In this document: positions 1 through 8,966 of the stretch, piece after piece
Position numbering within the stretch: position 1 is the stretch's first letter
How the letters are laid out: each line of letters starts with the position of its first letter
Source: JAYYZW01 sp965217605
GTDB lineage: Bacteria > Pseudomonadota > Gammaproteobacteria > Ga0077536
Assembly: GCA_965217605.1 (NCBI GenBank)
Contig: CBDCJB010000012.1
Span: 310,001 to 374,000, forward strand
DNA: 64,000 nt
Direction: 5' to 3'
Translations under genes and position numbers: made by a program
The notes under the pieces: model-generated
The model's database searches: none
Seen by the model: only the letters and a program-made list of their open reading frames with translations
Told to the model about the DNA's origin: nothing

Positions 1-375
1 CGCGCGAAGAACATCAGCCGGCGTAAGTAATTTAATGAATAAGTCGATCTGGTTACCGAATCGATGCAGCAGCGCGTCGAGCGCATTATCGATGAAATCG
101 GCCCGTGCATCGTCATTTAACGCGCTGACGATTTCATCGGCAGTATGTGCCGCGTCGGGGTCTTGTAAAGTTGAAATAACCGGTGCGAGGACGTCAACCG
201 ACAGGCATTGGGTGAGAATGACGCCCTGCGCTTGAATCAACGTCGATGCATAGCGCGCCGGATCGGCGTACCAATCCGGCGGCGAATTGGCGAACACACG
301 CCGCGCATAGGCTTCATATTCGACCCAGAGTACGGTATTACCAGCACCGCCCAACCAATCCTTGAAGACTGACAT
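1..375 (-). CDS. Partial gene at window edge, last gene of the carboxylase operon
   Basis: An ATG on the minus strand opens a frame that stays open for 125 codons to the window edge, so the C-terminal part is missing. It starts 41 bp downstream of the HydB-like gene on the same strand and is probably co-transcribed with it. The visible part begins MSVFKDWLGGAGNTVLWVEY and is soluble, acidic and helix-rich, with no signal peptide or membrane segment. In the acetophenone carboxylase of Aromatoleum the core subunits are accompanied by a separate subunit of about 34 kDa, ApcE. The position would fit that, but I recognise no diagnostic motif, so the identity is only a guess. Confidence 0.6.
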   Translation of the reverse strand, partial: MSVFKDWLGGAGNTVLWVEYEAYARRVFANSPPDWYADPARYASTLIQAQGVILTQCLSVDVLAPVISTLQDPDAAHTADEIVSALNDDARADFIDNALDALLHRFGNQIDLFIKLLTPADVLRA

Positions 376-388
376 GCGCTGCTTCTAT

Positions 389-417
389 CCCCGGATTTCG
401 CTACGCTACATCCAGGC
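389..417. repeat. REP-like element, single arm
   Basis: A 29-bp stretch reading CCCCGGATTTCGCTACG and ending CATCCAGGC lies between the edge gene and the HydB-like gene and touches the HydB stop codon. It nearly matches each arm of the palindrome at 10719-10786. GC-rich elements of this style are dispersed in many gammaproteobacterial intergenic regions. Confidence 0.5.
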
Positions 418-2681
418 TACGCGTTCTTTTTGCGCTTGCCCGGCCGTTTGGCCTTTTTCGTGCGCTTCGCTGCCTCGAGTTCGCGCTCGAGTTCTGCGAT
501 CCGGACGTCCTTGGGATCCGGCATCATGATGGGGACGATCGCATCGGCCGGGCAGGTGTCGTCGGGCGATCCGCGATAAAGGACCTCTCGATCGTTCCAT
601 GATCCGAAATAAGGAACATCTTTCGGCGGCTCGTCCCGCTCCCACTGGGCGACGAATTCCTTGTAAGGCTTGCCGCGCTTTATGCGCTTTTTTCGTTCCT
701 TCTTGCGCGCTGATTCGGTCGCTTTGATATCGACCGCGCCGCTTTCTTCATCGAGCACGACTTGATAGATATTCTTAACTGTATTTAGTGAGATCAAACC
801 ATCCAGATATTCCTGCGACACGGCCTCCGGCTCGCGCTCCAAAACATCGCCATAGCCGCCGCCCGACCCTTGCGTGAGCATGAACAGTTCGCCCGGATTA
901 GCGAACTCGAGTTGCATGCCCATGTGGTGGGTCGAGTACCGCGCGCCCTCGAACGGCTGATCGTTCATGATGTCTTCGATGGTAAAGCGCAGCAGGTCGC
1001 GCTTGTCTTTCATCACCTCGAAGACGTTGACGCCCTTGACCTTGCATAAGGGATAACAGCCGGGCGCATAGCCCCCGAAGATACCCATCGTCGTTGGGAA
1101 CTTGGAACCGATGCTGCAGCACATGAAGCCCCACATGGAGGTGTCTTTCATGGTCGCGATCTGTTGATAACCGTGACCGCCGCGATATTTGCCAAAACCG
1201 CACGCATCTCTCATCAACTTGTTCGGGACGATCTTCATGATCGGGACTTCTTCTTCGATGAGTTCCTGTTCACCGATGTCGGCCATGGGCGCGAAAATCG
1301 GCGCTATAGAATGCTCGCCGTCACGATTCCAGCGGGCGGCGCCACCCATCCCGTTGAGATCCGCGCACACGTTACCGACCAGCTCGCCATACTGGTTCAC
1401 CCCGCCGTAGATAAACGTCACGATCATGTTGTACCAACCCGCAATGATGTCGGTGGCACGGAATCCAGCGCTGTACTGGAATTTCGGCACGCCGATCTGG
1501 ATTGCCGTGAAACCCGGGAAAAACGTCATCATGCTCTGCGCGTTCGGCGCGTCGGGCGAACAATGCAAGGTCGAGCGCTGATCGGTAAGGACTTTCATAG
1601 GCGCGAACACGGCTTGGTTGCGCGGTAGATCGGGCCATACGAAGCTCAGGAATTCCTGTGCGAGCATGCCTTTCAGTGACGCAAGCACGGTGTTGTTCGC
1701 GCGATTCAAAAACTCCGGCGACGAGCCGCGGAAATCGATGATCAATTCATCGCCGCGCTTATCGAGCTCGCAACCGATCTTGATCAGACAGTTTTCGCGC
1801 AGGGTTCCGTCGGCAAACAGATTCGTGCGCACCTTACCATCCGGCCACGTGGCGAGCCGCCGGCGCGTTTCCTGCTCCGTATCCGTCAGCGTTTTACGCA
1901 GCGTCGCAATGACGGCATCGACACCGTATTCGGCGATGGCGTCGTTGATGCGCTCCATCATGCGCATCGCGGCGAACAGTTTCGACTTCATCCCTTCGAG
2001 CTGCAGTTTTGGCTCGCGTACCGAGTTCTGCAGAAACGTCATGATGTCACGCCGGAACTCGTAGTTTTCGCCGACCCGGAAGGGCGACATCTTGAGGCCT
2101 TCGTCGTACGGCGATTCGGCTGCTGAAGGCATGCCGCCCGGTTCGCAGGCGCCGTTTTCGCCCTCATGCACGATCGCGCCGGTAAAACAGATCAATTCAC
2201 CTTCGTGAAATAACGGAATCAATAAGCTTTGATCGGTATTGTGAATGTTGCCGTAGCGCGCATCGTTGTGCATGAAGATGTCGCCAGGCCTGATGCCGAC
2301 GGTGGGGTCGTCTTTCCAGTATTTGAGAATGAACTTGGTGGGATGTTGTGTCAGTACCGAGAAGATCAACACCCCGCCCATGCTGGCCATCGCGAGGTCG
2401 CCGTGCATCGACCACACGCCAGAGATCAGATCGCCCCATTTCGCGCCTGGGGCCGCGCCCATCTGTTCCACCATGTCGAACGATTCGTTGCACGCAGTTT
2501 GCAGCTTGTGCCTGACCAGGTTGATCTTGTCGGGGTCGTCGAATCGCTCGAGCGCTTCGCGTTCACGGTCGGACGTAGGAACGAGGCTGTGATCCTCCAT
2601 GATCTCCGGATCGGGGCCCAAAAAAAGCACGTTATCTTCGAGAAACTTCTCGATGACTGATTTTTCTTGATCACCACCCAT
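417..2681 (-). CDS. Hydantoinase B/oxoprolinase-like carboxylase subunit (ApcD/AcxB type)
   Basis: This 754-residue protein belongs to the hydantoinase B/N-methylhydantoinase beta family. Relatives form the subunit that carries out carboxylation or hydrolysis in acetone carboxylase, acetophenone carboxylase and 5-oxoprolinase. The family domain covers roughly residues 25-650; conserved-looking stretches include GDIFMHNDARYGNIHNTD near 135 and GSGGGYGDV near 610. The tail from about 715 is a Lys-rich, coiled-coil-like extension. A GAGGA ribosome site lies about 8 bp before the ATG. It follows the second HydA-like gene by 40 bp. It is cytoplasmic, with no signal peptide. The substrate cannot be read from sequence; acetophenone carboxylase is the closest architectural match because two HydA-like genes and a zinc-ribbon gene are present. 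Confidence 0.85.
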   Translation of the reverse strand: MGGDQEKSVIEKFLEDNVLFLGPDPEIMEDHSLVPTSDREREALERFDDPDKINLVRHKLQTACNESFDMVEQMGAAPGAKWGDLISGVWSMHGDLAMASMGGVLIFSVLTQHPTKFILKYWKDDPTVGIRPGDIFMHNDARYGNIHNTDQSLLIPLFHEGELICFTGAIVHEGENGACEPGGMPSAAESPYDEGLKMSPFRVGENYEFRRDIMTFLQNSVREPKLQLEGMKSKLFAAMRMMERINDAIAEYGVDAVIATLRKTLTDTEQETRRRLATWPDGKVRTNLFADGTLRENCLIKIGCELDKRGDELIIDFRGSSPEFLNRANNTVLASLKGMLAQEFLSFVWPDLPRNQAVFAPMKVLTDQRSTLHCSPDAPNAQSMMTFFPGFTAIQIGVPKFQYSAGFRATDIIAGWYNMIVTFIYGGVNQYGELVGNVCADLNGMGGAARWNRDGEHSIAPIFAPMADIGEQELIEEEVPIMKIVPNKLMRDACGFGKYRGGHGYQQIATMKDTSMWGFMCCSIGSKFPTTMGIFGGYAPGCYPLCKVKGVNVFEVMKDKRDLLRFTIEDIMNDQPFEGARYSTHHMGMQLEFANPGELFMLTQGSGGGYGDVLEREPEAVSQEYLDGLISLNTVKNIYQVVLDEESGAVDIKATESARKKERKKRIKRGKPYKEFVAQWERDEPPKDVPYFGSWNDREVLYRGSPDDTCPADAIVPIMMPDPKDVRIAELERELEAAKRTKKAKRPGKRKKNA

Positions 2682-2721
2682 GTGCGGTTCCTCGCGGTAG
2701 TAAATAGACCCGACGCTTAAA

Positions 2722-4848
2722 TTATGCGTCTTTGACCATCAACGCCGACCCCATCAAGCCCATCGTCAAGGTCCACCCCGGTTCGACGAGGTAAGTCGTG
2801 CGTGGGGTCTCGATCAACGCCGGTCCGGTCAGACGCATGCCGTCGGAAACGTCCAGGTCGTAGAAAACCGGTGTCGGGACCGGATCATCGAGTTGCGGAA
2901 AATAACAAGGACGTTCGGACCGAGGCATGGGTTTTTCGTCTGTGGAAGCCGTCGAGCGCTCCAGCGTCAGGCGTTCGTGTTCGACGTAAGATACGACTCG
3001 AATCACATTGATGCGTACGCCGGCTTCCGGCGCCTGGCTACCCTCCCCGAATCGCTGTGCGTAATTGTTGCTGAACTTGTCCAGCAGCGAGATGACATCA
3101 TGCGGCGTCGTGAGCCGGCTGACGGGGCTGGTTACACTGACCTGCGCCAGTTGATTACCGTAACGCATATCCATTTCGACGCGAGTTTGAATGTCTTGCA
3201 CCGCGGCACCCTGTCTTACCAGGTCCTCTTGACCGCGTTCCTCGAGTTCCTCGACAGTCTGGTTGAAGACCTCATAGTCTTCCAGCACGTGTCGAAACGT
3301 CGCATCGTAGAGCATGAGGTAGAGCGATTTTTCGTGAATGTGAAGCTGGTTCATGTTGCCGGCCCCCAGGGCCGCGAACACCGAGCTGAACGGCGGAATG
3401 AGGATCTTCGGCACGCCGATATCGCTCGCATATCCGCAGGCGTGAATCGGCGCACCCCCGCCGTAGCTCAAGATGATGAAGTGTTGCGGGTTGTAACCTT
3501 TGACCGCGACTTCCTTGAAAATCGCTGACGCCATATTGGCGTCGACTTTGCGCTTGATCGCTTTCGCTGCATCGATCAACGTCAAGCCGGCCGGCTTCGC
3601 GACGTGTTCTTCGATGGCGCGCTCTGCGCGGCGTTTGTTGATCTTGATCGTGCCACCGGCGTAATTGTCCGGATCGAGGTAGCCCAATATCAGATTTGCG
3701 TCCGTTGTAGTCGGCAGCTTGCCACCGCGGCCATAGCATGCGGGGCCGGGATCGGAGCCAGCGCTTTCCGGGCCGACTTCAACCGCATTCCACAAACGAT
3801 CGTAACGCGCGATCGATCCCCCACCCGCACCGAGCGTATGCAGATAGGTCATCGGCGTGGAAACCAGCCAGCGATCGATTACGGGGTTGAAGTCATAAAA
3901 TTTGACGCCGTCCGCCGTGACGAGGCCGATATCGAAACTCGTGCCACCCATATCCGTCGCGATCACGTTCGGCTCTTTGAATTGCTCGGCCAGATAATTC
4001 GTCGCTTCCAGACCCGCTACCGGCCCCGAATGCACCGTCTGTAGTGAATGCGTCGAATTGAGTTGCGCCATGCCCGAGGTGTTGTGCACCAGAAGCATCG
4101 GGCGGGCGTAGCCGTTTTCGCGTAAGGCGACCTCCAATGAGGACATGCCGTGATACATCTGATCGTGCAAGTAGGCGTCGAGCACCGCCGACATGGTGCG
4201 TGAGTATTCCGCTTTGCGCCCCGCGACCCGGTGCGAAAGCACGATGGGGATCGCGCCGAGTACATGGGTCGGGTACTCGTTCAATATGATCCCTTCGACT
4301 TCTTTTTCATGGGCTGGATTTACGACGGCATTGGCCAACGCAACGACGAACGCCTGGCAACCTTCGTCGACAAGCTTGCATACCTGCTTGCGCACGTCTT
4401 CGTCGTCGACGTTCAGACACACGGCGCCGTTGTAATCGATGCGCTCCTCAATACCGACGATCATGGTGATCGGCACCAACGGTTTCGGTCGATCGGCGCC
4501 GGGCAGATCCATTTGATCGGCGTGCGCGAGGCCGTCGCCGTAACCGCGGGCGCGCATGATCGGTACCGTCGATTCGAAGCCGGCGGTCGTCACTAAACCA
4601 ACGCGGGGTCCATTGCGCTCGATCAAGGCATTCGTGCCCAAGGTCGTCGCGTAGCGCACCGCATCAACCGAACTCAGCACGTCCTCGATACTGCGATTCA
4701 GCTCCGCGCACGCGTTCTCGAGCGCCTCCATGAAACCGGAGGCGAGATTGTGGTGCGTCGTCAGGGCCTTGGCTTCGATGTATTGGCCGTCGTAGACGAG
4801 AAAACAGTCGGTGAACGTCCCACCGATATCGACGCTAACTCGCCGCAT
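2722..4848 (-). CDS. Hydantoinase A-like carboxylase subunit (second copy, ApcC/AcxA type)
   Basis: This 708-residue protein is of the hydantoinase A/oxoprolinase family, an actin-fold ATPase that activates the substrate by phosphorylation. The N-terminal phosphate-binding motif DIGGTFTD is at residues 7-14, a second glycine-rich motif (TDMGGTSFDIGLV) lies near 300, and GAGGGSIA near 345 is typical. The start overlaps the preceding zinc-ribbon gene by 14 bp and has a GAGGA ribosome site. Acetone carboxylase has one HydA-type subunit whereas acetophenone carboxylase has two different ones. The second copy here therefore favours the acetophenone carboxylase type. No residue I can see settles whether this copy is catalytic. 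Confidence 0.85.
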   Translation of the reverse strand: MRRVSVDIGGTFTDCFLVYDGQYIEAKALTTHHNLASGFMEALENACAELNRSIEDVLSSVDAVRYATTLGTNALIERNGPRVGLVTTAGFESTVPIMRARGYGDGLAHADQMDLPGADRPKPLVPITMIVGIEERIDYNGAVCLNVDDEDVRKQVCKLVDEGCQAFVVALANAVVNPAHEKEVEGIILNEYPTHVLGAIPIVLSHRVAGRKAEYSRTMSAVLDAYLHDQMYHGMSSLEVALRENGYARPMLLVHNTSGMAQLNSTHSLQTVHSGPVAGLEATNYLAEQFKEPNVIATDMGGTSFDIGLVTADGVKFYDFNPVIDRWLVSTPMTYLHTLGAGGGSIARYDRLWNAVEVGPESAGSDPGPACYGRGGKLPTTTDANLILGYLDPDNYAGGTIKINKRRAERAIEEHVAKPAGLTLIDAAKAIKRKVDANMASAIFKEVAVKGYNPQHFIILSYGGGAPIHACGYASDIGVPKILIPPFSSVFAALGAGNMNQLHIHEKSLYLMLYDATFRHVLEDYEVFNQTVEELEERGQEDLVRQGAAVQDIQTRVEMDMRYGNQLAQVSVTSPVSRLTTPHDVISLLDKFSNNYAQRFGEGSQAPEAGVRINVIRVVSYVEHERLTLERSTASTDEKPMPRSERPCYFPQLDDPVPTPVFYDLDVSDGMRLTGPALIETPRTTYLVEPGWTLTMGLMGSALMVKDA

Positions 4849-5212
4849 CTGCCGCGTCCTCGCCGTTGAGATGTCGTCCTTTGAGTTTGTCGATATCGAG
4901 TTCGATATCGTTGGTCAATGGATGGCCGGGCGGAAGATACTCATTTTCGATCATCGTGCCGCATTCGGGACAATAAAACTCGATGATTCGACACCACTTG
5001 GGATCGGGAGCATAGGTATATTCGTATTGGGAGTCGTCGAGGATCGGGCGATGGATGTCGCGCGGGTCACGCTCGTATACGAGCAAACCTTCTTTATAAG
5101 GCGATCGCGCCGGGCCGATATCATAGGCGCAGCGTCGACAATGCCAACGCTCCGTTTCGAGCTCGATTTCCAAGTATTCCGTGATCGCGATCTTTTTTTC
5201 CGCCATCTTCAT
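4835..5212 (-). CDS. Small zinc-ribbon carboxylase subunit (ApcB/AcxC-like)
   Basis: This 125-residue protein has two CxxC pairs: HCRRC near residue 25 and YCPEC near residue 80. They could hold a structural zinc as in the small subunits of acetone and acetophenone carboxylases, which it matches in size (about 15 kDa). I chose the ATG at 5212 because it overlaps the stop of the upstream HydA gene as ATGA and has GAGG 5 bp upstream. A longer frame with an earlier ATG at 5260 would overlap by 52 bp and looks less likely. The protein is acidic, soluble and without a signal peptide. It sits between the two HydA-like genes, as expected for one multi-subunit enzyme. Confidence 0.8.
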   Translation of the reverse strand: MKMAEKKIAITEYLEIELETERWHCRRCAYDIGPARSPYKEGLLVYERDPRDIHRPILDDSQYEYTYAPDPKWCRIIEFYCPECGTMIENEYLPPGHPLTNDIELDIDKLKGRHLNGEDAADAAS

Positions 5213-7137
5213 TGCGCCTCGAAAATCAAATCGCCGTTGGTGGAAACGCGGAGCCGCCATCCCGCTTCGACGATACTCGTGAGGTAATCACCCTGAATCA
5301 GGCCGGGACCGACCATTTCTTTCCCGGGTTTGAGTTCCACATCGTCAACAACGGGTATCTCCGAAGCTCGTTCTCCGCCCAGATTGATCGCGGTTTTACC
5401 GCGGGCTTTAACGGTCGAATATTTCTTCTCCTTGTCGGCGCGAAGCGTCAATGTCGGTAACTCAAACACCGCGCGAACCATCAGTCTCGGATCGGAAAGT
5501 TTACTGTCCGGTTTCAATTTTTTACCGGCAACCGGTCGATCGACCGCAATGTCGCCTACCGCACCCCATAAGGACTTTGTATAGGAGCACGCCGCGGGAT
5601 CGACACCTTCACCGTACATATCGCGGCGCGCGCGCGATTCGAGCTCCGCGCCGAGTGCGCTCATATCCGCGCCGGCGCCATCCAACGGAACCTTATATTC
5701 ATGCGCGAGGTGGCTGAAGCCGATGCCAAAGGCACTGAATACCGATGCCAGACGGGGAACGATCACCCGCGTCATTCCTGCAGAACCGGCGACACCGCTC
5801 GCGATCATCGGGCCACCCCCGCCATAAGCCAACAAGGTGGTCGTCTCAGGAGCGCTCCCCGATCGCGCTAACGCGGCATTCACCTCCTCCCCGATCCTGG
5901 CTTGAAATGCCTTGATGATCGTCGCCGCCGCCGCCGTTGCATCTTGCCCCATCGCTTCCCCAACATTGTTGACCACGGCCTGCTCGGCGCGTTCGCGGTC
6001 GAGGGCAAGTTCGCCACCGAGGTATCTTTCAGGATCCAGAATGCCCGCGACGAGCAGCGCGTCGGTCAGGGTCGCGTCCGTGCCCCCGCGCCCATAACTG
6101 GCCGGCCCCGGCGATGCGCCTACGCTGTCTGGGCCGATCTTGATCGCATCTTCCGCGACGCGGACGACCGAGCTGCCACCGACGCCGAAACTGTGAATCG
6201 TCGGTAACGGAAACGAGGTCGGCGTGCTCTCTATGGCGCCATAGGCGAGCATGGTCACGCCTTGTCCCGTAACCACCGAGATGTCCGTCGTGGTGCCGCC
6301 GATGTCCATCGTTACGACCGCGTCGAGGCCATAGTGTCTTGCATACGCGACGGCGCCTTCCAAGCCGCCGCGCGGACCCGATCCCCAGGTTTTAATCGCG
6401 GTCGTCTTGGCTACGCGCGCTGAATCGCCATCGTTTCTGAAGATCAACAGTGGCTTTTTTAGATGCTGCTCTTTACAGATGTTCTCGGCACCGTAGAGAA
6501 AATGCTCCATGCCGGCGTGGAGATAGGAATTCACGACTGCCGTAATGGTGCGGCGCGCGAGGTCGCCGTCATAGGCGAGCTCGGATGAGACCAAAAACGG
6601 GATCGCCCCGAGTAGATGACGCGGATAACGGTCGAGAAGCAGTTGCTTGATGTTTTGTTCCGCCGCCTCCGAACGCAAGGCCACGACGAGCCTCAATGCA
6701 CCTTTCGCCAGTAGCTGATTGACGAGCGCAATCAATTCTTCAGCGTCGATATCCGCCGAGCTCGAGACACCGATGCCGACGGGCTTTTGCGGCACCATTG
6801 CGCTCCAGAGGTCGCTATCGCCGAGGCGTGCGACCGCGCCGTAAATGCTGTCCTCTTCACCCAACTCGACGAGTAATGCGACTGGCGTGCCCTTGTGCTC
6901 CACAACGGCGTTGGTACCCGATGTCGTCGAGTAGCGGAGACAATCTGCTTCGCGGATCAGACGCGCGGCATCCGGATCGCCATATAACTCATTGGAACCA
7001 CGCTTGAGAATTTCGAGGAAGCATTGGGTCAAATCGTGCGGCGTCGTCGCTGCTTTGGCATGCACGACCTTTTCACCATCACTGACGCATACATCGGTAA
7101 ACGTACCGCCGTTATCGATGTTGACAAGAATCCCCAT
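5209..7137 (-). CDS. Hydantoinase A-like carboxylase subunit (first copy, ApcA type)
   Basis: This is the first gene of the operon: 642 residues (about 69 kDa), hydantoinase A/oxoprolinase family, actin-like ATPase fold. The nucleotide-binding loop reads DNGGTFTD at residues 8-15 and the second one TMDIGGTTTDISVV near 280. FGVGGSSVVRVAEDAIKIGP near 315 and the glycine-rich AYGGGGPMIASG near 435 are also typical. A strong AGGAGG lies about 12 bp before the ATG. The size matches the 70-kDa alpha subunit of acetophenone carboxylase. The 148 bp upstream, before the next gene, should hold the operon promoter, but I see no clear consensus. No regulator is adjacent. Confidence 0.85.
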   Translation of the reverse strand: MGILVNIDNGGTFTDVCVSDGEKVVHAKAATTPHDLTQCFLEILKRGSNELYGDPDAARLIREADCLRYSTTSGTNAVVEHKGTPVALLVELGEEDSIYGAVARLGDSDLWSAMVPQKPVGIGVSSSADIDAEELIALVNQLLAKGALRLVVALRSEAAEQNIKQLLLDRYPRHLLGAIPFLVSSELAYDGDLARRTITAVVNSYLHAGMEHFLYGAENICKEQHLKKPLLIFRNDGDSARVAKTTAIKTWGSGPRGGLEGAVAYARHYGLDAVVTMDIGGTTTDISVVTGQGVTMLAYGAIESTPTSFPLPTIHSFGVGGSSVVRVAEDAIKIGPDSVGASPGPASYGRGGTDATLTDALLVAGILDPERYLGGELALDRERAEQAVVNNVGEAMGQDATAAAATIIKAFQARIGEEVNAALARSGSAPETTTLLAYGGGGPMIASGVAGSAGMTRVIVPRLASVFSAFGIGFSHLAHEYKVPLDGAGADMSALGAELESRARRDMYGEGVDPAACSYTKSLWGAVGDIAVDRPVAGKKLKPDSKLSDPRLMVRAVFELPTLTLRADKEKKYSTVKARGKTAINLGGERASEIPVVDDVELKPGKEMVGPGLIQGDYLTSIVEAGWRLRVSTNGDLIFEAQ

Positions 7138-7285
7138 GGATAATGCAATCCTCCTACGTGCGGTGGTTATGTAATCGGCGCTATAGGCGCCGCCGTTGAA
7201 ATCATGAAAGCCGAGGGCGCTAGTGCCGCTACTATGGGATCTCAGACCTTCATTGTGCGTTTAGGCTTCGGAGACCGGAACGAAC

Positions 7286-7759
7286 TTATTCTGACGAACA
7301 AGCCGCCTTCAATCTGTTAAACAGATCCAGGGCGCTGCCGTACACGGGGTTGTCGACTGCATACGAGGGTTCCACCCGCGTTGCGAGCGCTACAGCGTGT
7401 TTTTTGGGTGCTGATGTCTCAATCACCCATCTTCCCGCACCTTGCTGTGTTATTTTGTAAAGCGTCGTTGCATTGCGTATTTCGAACCTCGCGAACTTGC
7501 CGGTTGTATCCGCCAGCGTCATTTCACCGCACGGTTCGGGATACGTAAGCACAAGGTTGTGTATACCGGTCAACCGCTTTGATAGCTTCTGCGCTATCTC
7601 ATCGTTAGTTAAAAATGTCTTACCCGGTTTAGTGACGATAAACACGAAATAATCAACCTCCGCTCCTGGTTCCGCTTTCCAATAGATGAATCCCCCTACT
7701 CCTCCTATTCCCGCTATTAGAAGTAGAAATCCAACGATGCTCCAGACGATTTTTGACAT
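7286..7759 (-). CDS. Hypothetical single-pass membrane protein
   Basis: A 157-residue protein with a hydrophobic helix at residues 5-28 (WSIVGFLLLIAGIGGVGGFI) and no lipobox, so it is probably anchored in the inner membrane with the rest in the periplasm. The soluble part has two cysteines (PEPCGE near residue 97 and AACSSE at the C-terminus) that could pair. I recognise no family. It lies between tRNA-Thr and the carboxylase operon with gaps of about 150 bp on both sides, so it is probably its own transcript. The composition looks like ordinary coding sequence and the frame is free of interruptions. Confidence 0.65.
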   Translation of the reverse strand: MSKIVWSIVGFLLLIAGIGGVGGFIYWKAEPGAEVDYFVFIVTKPGKTFLTNDEIAQKLSKRLTGIHNLVLTYPEPCGEMTLADTTGKFARFEIRNATTLYKITQQGAGRWVIETSAPKKHAVALATRVEPSYAVDNPVYGSALDLFNRLKAACSSE

Positions 7760-7906
7760 GCTGCTGCCCTAGAATTCTGGTTTGCCCCAAAGATTAAGGG
7801 TTTTGACCCGCCGCGCCAAGCGCGTCAGCGCTGATCGTAATGGAGGTCCAGTGGGATTGCACGGCCGGCCCACCGGCCGCTGGGAGTTTGACCTATGTAA
7901 GTAGGG

Positions 7907-7982
7907 TGGTGCCGGCTGCCCGATTCGAACGGGCGACCTGATGCTTACAAGGCAACTGCTCTACCATCTGAGCTAAGCCGGC
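7907..7982 (-). tRNA. tRNA-Thr (anticodon TGT)
   Basis: The minus strand folds as a full cloverleaf with 7-bp acceptor stem GCCGGCT/AGCCGGC, D-arm GCTCAGATGGTAGAGC, anticodon loop CTTGTAA, T-arm GCCCG-TTCGAAT-CGGGC, and an encoded CCA end. The anticodon TGT reads threonine ACA codons. The anticodon stem has one T-T mismatch (positions 28 and 42). The site downstream of birA, coaX and the SPOR gene parallels the birA-coaA-thrU order of enterics. Confidence 0.95.
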
Positions 7983-8171
7983 ATAATAACCTTTGATTCC
8001 GTGCCTACCGTGCTTGGCGAAACGTAATCGTCTTCATGTAGTCCCAGCCCGGCAATGCCCGGGCCCCAAGCTCGGCGTCGGCTGGCGCCCACCCTTTGCG
8101 GTCCGTGGCGGGGTCTCGATTTTGTCGGTCCCGTAGCAGATACCATCGCGCTGGTGGGCGAATTATACGTT

Positions 8172-8186
8172 CGACGGCGAGCACTC
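8172..8186 (-). promoter_or_regulatory. Probable -10 region of tRNA-Thr promoter
   Basis: On the minus strand about 180 bp upstream of tRNA-Thr, around 8160-8180, the sequence ACGTATAATTCG carries a perfect TATAAT. The -35 hexamer at normal spacing is weak (TAAAGA). It lies just after the stop of the SPOR gene and could drive the tRNA separately from the birA operon. Confidence 0.35.
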
Positions 8187-8207
8187 TTTAGTATTATCCC
8201 AGCGGTG

Positions 8208-8966
8208 TTAATCAGTTTGTAAAGGATTTTCAGATTCACCCGGTACTTCCTGCTCCGCGCTGAGCCAGGACACCTTATTGCACCCGATCTCGTCCACGGC
8301 CGCCTTGCCGAGCAAGGTTTCAGGTATATCGGGTAACGAACCGTATTCCGCCGCAAACTGGGCGCTGACCCAGAATTGATCGGTGGTTTCGTAGCGCGGT
8401 ACGACGACTGGTGTGTAACCCTGTTCTTTGAGCTCGGAAAGACGCCGATTGACGGAATCCTGGGAGCTGAACAAGCCGAGCGATATAGCATTTTTGAGTC
8501 CACCGCGCCGGATCACCATGTAATCCTCGACGCCGCGATCGCGCAGGTCGACGATGCTCTGCCGCGCGCCGATATCCGAAGTCGGTTCGAGATAAACCCA
8601 GAACAACTGGCGTTTGCGTACGGTTTCGACACGTGTGTGCAATGCCGCCACCAGGTCTGCCATCCAGTCCTTGAAGCCATCGCTCGCTGCCACATCACGG
8701 AAAGGGCCAGCTTCAATGCAGAGATCCGCCGGTACGACATCGGCTTTGATCTCGGATTCGCTCAAGTCCTCGACCTTGGCGTCTTCGACGGACGGTTTAA
8801 CGAGCGGCAGGGTATCCATTTCGGACAGCAGCACGAGGGTCTCGACGCCATCAGGTAGTGATGGGCGCATCACGACTTCGCGCGTGGCATTCACGACGTG
8901 TTCGTTGTACTGCCATGCAAACAATACGACGTTGACCACCAAAATGGCGATACCGAGCAGTTTCAT
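8208..8966 (-). CDS. SPOR-domain membrane protein
   Basis: A 252-residue protein with one N-terminal membrane helix (residues 3-20, LLGIAILVVNVVLFAW) and a C-terminal SPOR-like region around residues 125-205. SPOR domains bind peptidoglycan stripped of stem peptides, often at the division site. I took the ATG at 8966 because it overlaps the coaX stop as ATGA; a longer frame extends back to 9080 inside coaX. The gene is third in a birA-coaX-SPOR unit, an order seen in many gammaproteobacteria. The region 7983-8207 downstream of it holds only the tRNA promoter. Confidence 0.75.
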   Translation of the reverse strand: MKLLGIAILVVNVVLFAWQYNEHVVNATREVVMRPSLPDGVETLVLLSEMDTLPLVKPSVEDAKVEDLSESEIKADVVPADLCIEAGPFRDVAASDGFKDWMADLVAALHTRVETVRKRQLFWVYLEPTSDIGARQSIVDLRDRGVEDYMVIRRGGLKNAISLGLFSSQDSVNRRLSELKEQGYTPVVVPRYETTDQFWVSAQFAAEYGSLPDIPETLLGKAAVDEIGCNKVSWLSAEQEVPGESENPLQTD

